In this document: piece after piece, positions 36,301-42,300 of the stretch
How the letters are laid out: the number at the start of each line of letters is the position of its first letter
How positions within the stretch are numbered: position 1 is the first letter of the stretch
Assembly: GCF_018143015.1 (NCBI RefSeq)
Contig: NC_054755.1
Location: 15,532,778 to 15,596,777 of the forward strand
DNA length: 64,000 nucleotides
From: Lytechinus variegatus
Taxonomy: Eukaryota; Echinodermata; Echinoidea; Temnopleuroida; Toxopneustidae
Direction of reading: 5' to 3'
Made by a program: the position numbers and the translations under genes
Notes under the pieces: generated by a model
Databases searched by the model: none
The model's input: only the letters and a program-made list of their open reading frames with translations
What the model was told of the DNA's origin: nothing

Positions 36301-39300
36301 GATCAATAATTTGATTTGATTCAGAGAGTATATCATTACATTATAACATATGTCATGGTAAGAGCTTAAGAATGATATCCAGAAATGAAAAGAAAAAACA
36401 AACAAACATAATTGTGCAATTGCATGAATATTATATATGCACTCCTTTCTGAGTGTGACTATACATGTGTACCAATCTCTTTGCAGTGTGAATTTTAACT
36501 CTCTTGGGAGTAAAAATGACCAAAAAGTAGCTAAAATTCACTCTTAAAGGAACAATGCCTTACATGTATCTCACAGCAAGAGGAGTTTGATTAGGGACCA
36601 GATTTGGTAAGTTTGCATAACAGAGTATTTTCAGAATTTTTTTTAATTCCTTTTTTTTTCTTTAATGAGAAAGATCCAATAAAATATTGGATAGATAATG
36701 AGCCCCACACATCCATGAAAATTGAAGAAATTAATAGAGATTTCTTCTTTTTACTATATAGTTATTCTAAGAAATTCCCAGGAAAGAACTACCTCACTTA
36801 ATTCTAATGGAAAATAAGCCCCGCACTTCAAAAAATGGCGTGAATTTATATCACAAATTCATAAAGTGCTATAAAAACAATGTAATAATACCAACAAACT
36901 AACCAAATGATAATAATCTCTCACTGCTCCCATTCTTTCTTCCCCCTTCCATCTCTGTCTGGCTCTTTTTCTCTATCTCTCTCTCTCTTTCATTCTGTCA
37001 TCCCCCCTTATCTCTTCGTTTCCCTTCATTCTCTATAGAGACTTGTAAACCTAAGAATCCTAGGCTACAAGGCAAACCCTGGTTTCACGGATCCATGGAC
37101 CGGAAAAAAGCCCTGGAATCGATTCAGAAACACGGTGCTAAAGATGGCCAGTATTTGCTCCGGAGCAGTGCTAATAAACCTGACACCATGGTGCTTTCAA
37201 TGGCTGCAAACGGCACTGTCTTTAACTTTGAGATTAACACTAAAGTAAGAAATTAACACTTAAAGTAAGAAATAACAATGAAGTAAGACATAACACTAGG
37301 GCCCTGTTGCATAAAAGAAAAACTTTGGCAAGTTTGTTTGCCAGAGTTTTTGTTTATTTGCAAGTCTGAGAGTTTTCTATTGCAAAAGTATTCTGCAACT
37401 GGCCCCAAAGTAAGTTATTAAGTATTTAAGACTGAAATAAGTAATTAACAGTTTTAGCATTAGAAGTAAGTAGTAAACACTAAAGTAATTTCAAGATTAC
37501 TGATAAATTAGGGTGCTCTTTCACAAAGAGTTGAGTGTAACTTATGCTTCAAGTCTAACGTGCACATGCTATTCAGCATAAAAAAAAAATTGGGTCGTCA
37601 AACTGATAGAACCCCTTGTGAGAATAAAATTATGTTACCTTTAAGTCGCCTTGCCCACCCATTGAAAAACTCTAACACCAACCCTGCATGGATTAGTCAA
37701 TCCTGGCCGGGGGCCCATTTCATAAAGAGTTAAAAACTATGGTAACTTGCCATTATGAAACCTACCATGGTACTAGGGTAGCAGGGCCCAGCAGCCAATC
37801 ACAATCAAAGTTTCCATGATAGTTTACAATGATGGTAAAATTGTCAAAGATTAGTTCTTCATGAAATTGGGTTCAGATGTTTCAAGTTGTATATTTCACC
37901 TTGATCAATTACTCTACTTTCTTTCTTTGCCATTTCAGATGGAGAGCTACTACATCGACGACGGCCCTTACTTCGACACCCTAGAACAACTCATCGATCA
38001 CTACTCGCGCTACGATGATGGTCTTCCAACACAACTCCTCTTCCCCATTCCCCCTCCCCCGGGGCGTATCGACAATGGTCCCCCTACCAGGGAAAAGCCT
38101 AGTCCTGCTCCTAGACCAGTTGATCTTACCTCTCACAAAGGAGTTCCAGTCAGGAGGGATAGTCCTGAACCTCCTGTTAGTCCTCTGGACAGGGAGGGGT
38201 CAATACCCATGTCTCCCCCTCCCGTAAGTACAGGAAATTTTTCTTTCGGGGGGGGGGGCTTTATTTTTTTTAACATTTCTATTTTGTTATTTGATCTTTT
38301 GGGCCTGATGTTACCATCATAACATGATGAAAAGTCACATATTTACCAAATTATACAGCATGTTTAGAATAAGTAGTTGGAAGTTCTTACATGAAACTAA
38401 TTCTGTCCATGTTAGGAGCTCTGGGAAATGTATTAGCAGGAAGTATATGTACGTTCCACAGCGGAGTTGGATAAGTCGATAGCAATATCTCCCCTCCTCT
38501 ATGTGGGAGGAAGTTTATTTACATTTTTTTTTTTTTTTACTTTGGATAGGGGTGGGTCAATACCCTTGTCATCCCTGTGAGTGAGTTTATTAGATTTGAT
38601 TTGATTAATGCTTTTGTTTGGGATGGCTTTATTTAAATTTTGATTTCTTTTATTACTTGGGCTATTAGGTCTGGATGCCCATGTCATCTCTCATGCTCGT
38701 TTATGAATTTTAAATTCATGTTCATTTTATTCATGAAGACAGTGTTATGCATGTCTTGTATTATAATCGTCATTGTTTAGATCAAATTATTATCATTTGT
38801 AGGAGTTGCCAACAGGGAGAATGCCTAAGACAAACACCTTCTCCAAGTTGTTTGGTGGAATCCGAGCTTCAGAGAAGATCAAGAAGAAAGAGATGGATCG
38901 ACAGAGAAAGGAACTCCAGAAAGCCATTAATGAAGCGCCTGGTGGAGGCTCTGACGAGGTTCAGTGTATAGATGCCAGTCACATTGAAAGAGGTTAGCTC
39001 TCACCGTTTGTGGTAATTCAGAATTTAAATTTGATAAGCAATTGTCAAACTGGCAACGCGAATATTATTCTGTATTGCTGCATTTTTTTTTGAGTTAGAT
39101 GCTCCTCATAATGAAAGAGGTAAGCTTAGCTTTTGCACCTGGGGACAAGGATTTATATGAATCTGTATTTATAAGCTTTTTTGTCAAATTGGCAACGTGG
39201 ATGGACAGACAGATAAAATAACTCAAGAAGACAATCCATGAGGCTACTAGAGGGAGCTCTGATGAGGTTCTTTGTATAGATGCCAGTCTCATTGAAAGGT

Positions 39301-42300
39301 ATAAGCTCTGTGAAAACTGGGGGTTTAAAAACTCTTATTAATTAGCTTTAATTCATGAAATTGTCAACAAATTAATATTTTCAGGTTTCAAATTCTTTGT
39401 CCCTTACAGGTAACATAACTGGCCAGGGAGACTTTGGAATGTTCTTGATGGGATCCTGAATGGCAGCTGATGGAAGAAAATAACTTTGAAGTACTTTTAC
39501 TAGGTTTCAATTCCTTTGTCCCAAGCAGGTAGCAGGATTGACCAGGGAGAGTTTGGGTTTGTTCTTGATTGCAACCTGAAGGGACTCTTATCAGAGAATA
39601 TTGTTCTGAAGAATTTTTATAGTCAGATTTCAATTTCTTTGTACCATGCAAGGAACAAGATTTTTCCAGGGAATACTTGTCTTTGGGGCAGAGTTAAACA
39701 GGGTACCTGATGGATGGATAAACATAGAAGTGAAGACCTTTGTCCTATACATTTAGCGCAATCAGCCTTGAAGAATTGGGGTTTGTTTTAGGGCAGTCCA
39801 AAGGGCAGCTCATAGAGGAAAATAGTTCTGAAGATTTTTTTTATTGAGCAAGTAGCACGACTGGCCACAGAGATTTGGTTTGATCTTGGTAAAAAAAACC
39901 AAACAGCTCAAAGAGGAAAATAGTCCTGATTTTTTTATGTTGATCAGGTTTCAATTTCTTTGTTCCAGGCTGGTAGCAAGATTGACTAGGGAGAGTTTGG
40001 GCTTGTTCTTGATTGCAAACAGAAGGATTGCTGATGGGAGGAATTTAATCCCCCATTGAAGAGATAGACAATTTTTGATTGAGCTACTCATGCTACTACC
40101 ACAATCTCTTAATGTAGCCTCACTTCTTAAGATCATTGTAGAAATTCCTGAAGCAATATTGGCCATGGAGAGTTTGAGCTTGATGTTGATCTGATGGGCA
40201 GCACATTGAGGAAATGTTTCTGGTCTTTTCCATTGATCAGGTTTCAAATTCTTTGTTCCAAGCAGGTTGCAAGATTGGCCAGGGAAAGTTTGAGCTTTTT
40301 CTTGATGGCATTCTTAAAGGCAACCAATGGGGAAAGTAGTGTTGACAATTTTGTATTGAATAGATTCAAACTTCTTTGTTCCATCCAGGTAACAAGATCG
40401 GCCACAGAGACTTTTGGTTTGTTCTTGTAGGCAAACCGAGTGAAATCTGATCAGTGAAAATAGTTCTGAAAAATACTTTTGATTGATCAGGTTTTCATTT
40501 TCTTTATTCCATGCAGGCAACGAGATCGGCCAGGGAGAGTTTGGCTCTGTCTTGGAAGGCAAGCTGAAGGAGGGTAACCGGTGGGTGAAGGTGGCTCTGA
40601 AGACCCTACATGCAGATCATCTTCAGACCGGTCAGAAGGAGTTCTTGAGAGAAGCTAAGGTCATGTGTGGTCTAGACCATCCCTGTATTGTCAAGCTCAT
40701 GGGAGTGTGTCTTGGTCCACCTATGATGTTGGTAAGATCTAATGATGTTCATTATTATTCATAATAGGTCAAAATACCAGTATCAGATTTTGAATACCTA
40801 ATTATAGATATATGTCAATTCTTAGTCTGCATTCATTTGAAAGAAATGGGAATAAAGAGTAGGTGATGATGAAGAAAAAAGGAGAAGGAAAGAGAGAAGA
40901 AGGAGGAGGAGGAAGAGGAGAATAATTAGAATAAGAAGGACGAAGGAAGAGAAAGAGAATTAGAATAAGAAGAAGGGCAAAGGAGTAGAAGGAGGAGTTC
41001 TTGAGAGGAGTCAAGGTCATGCATGGTCTTGACCATCCTTGTATCGTCAAGCTCATGGGAGTCTATCTTGGTCCCCCTATGATAGATCACATGAACCCTG
41101 CAAAATCAAGATTGTCAATGAATAGCAGTTATGAAAGAAACAGTCTGATTGGTTCCTGGTGTTTTGAACCAAGTGTGCATGACACAATAATCTTGATTGC
41201 CCATTGGTACATGTATTTTGGAGTCAATTGCAAACCATTATGTATTTGTTTTTCAAGGTTCAATTGTAGAATTTTGCCAGTCTTGTAGTCTGTATTCATT
41301 CCATAGGAGTGCAGAAAAGAATAGGAGGAAGGAATAGTTAGAAGAGGAAGAGGAGGAGAAAGAGGATGAGAAGGAGGAGAAAGAGGATGAGGAGTATGTT
41401 GATTCTTTCATTTTAGTTACATATAGAAACATTTCATGAACCATCCAAAAAATTTCAGAGACCACGGCCCCGTCATACAAAGAGTTGTGACTAATCCAAT
41501 CAATAGCAACTATGGAAAGCCAGCAAAGTCAACATATAAAATGCATGTTCTTTTAAAAAATGTAGATATGAATGTATATCCATAAATTCATTGATTTCTT
41601 GCCAACTTGGCGTGTTCTTTGTTTACAAAGGACATTTTGCCATAGAGTTACGATATTGGATCAGACGTAACTCTTCGTAAGACGGGGCCCTGATTTCCTG
41701 TCTGCTAACCACATCCAAACCTTATAGGTTGTTAAACAAAATTTAAAATGAAAATTACTTCAAAGGCCTATCTTGAAATGCATGTTCTATCCTGCATTTA
41801 TGAAACTTCTAATAATCTAGTTCTGGCCCCCATAATACAAAGAATATACATTATAGCTTCATTGCAGGGCTATGATTATAACAGTGATCATAATATGAAG
41901 TCATTGGTACAATTTGTACGTGTGCAAGAATATAGATGGAGGTAAATCAAGCATATAAGTTTGTTAATAGAAAAGGTTCTTTTGTTGCTTTTGCAGAAAG
42001 CTACATGCAAAGGCATGCTTGTATGCTTTCTTAATTCTAGTTCCGATCAAGATGTCTGTATGGTAAACTTTTATTTGTTTGTTTCTTTTGTTGGCAGGTC
42101 CAGGAACTGGTCTCTCTTGGGGCTATGTTGGACTTCCTCCAGAATGATTCCATCACCGCCTCGGACCTGAAGCTCTGGGCCACCCAGATAGCCTCGGGGA
42201 TGATGTACCTGGAAGGAAAGAAGTTTGTTCATAGAGACCTTGCTGCACGGAACATACTGTTGGAAAATAAAGGACAGGTTAGTATGGTGTCTTCTAAGAG

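Noticed and set aside
41001-41288. Exon 7 copy as a genuine alternative exon
   Set aside because: It lacks both a splice acceptor and the donor GTAAG, and it covers only the second half of the exon.
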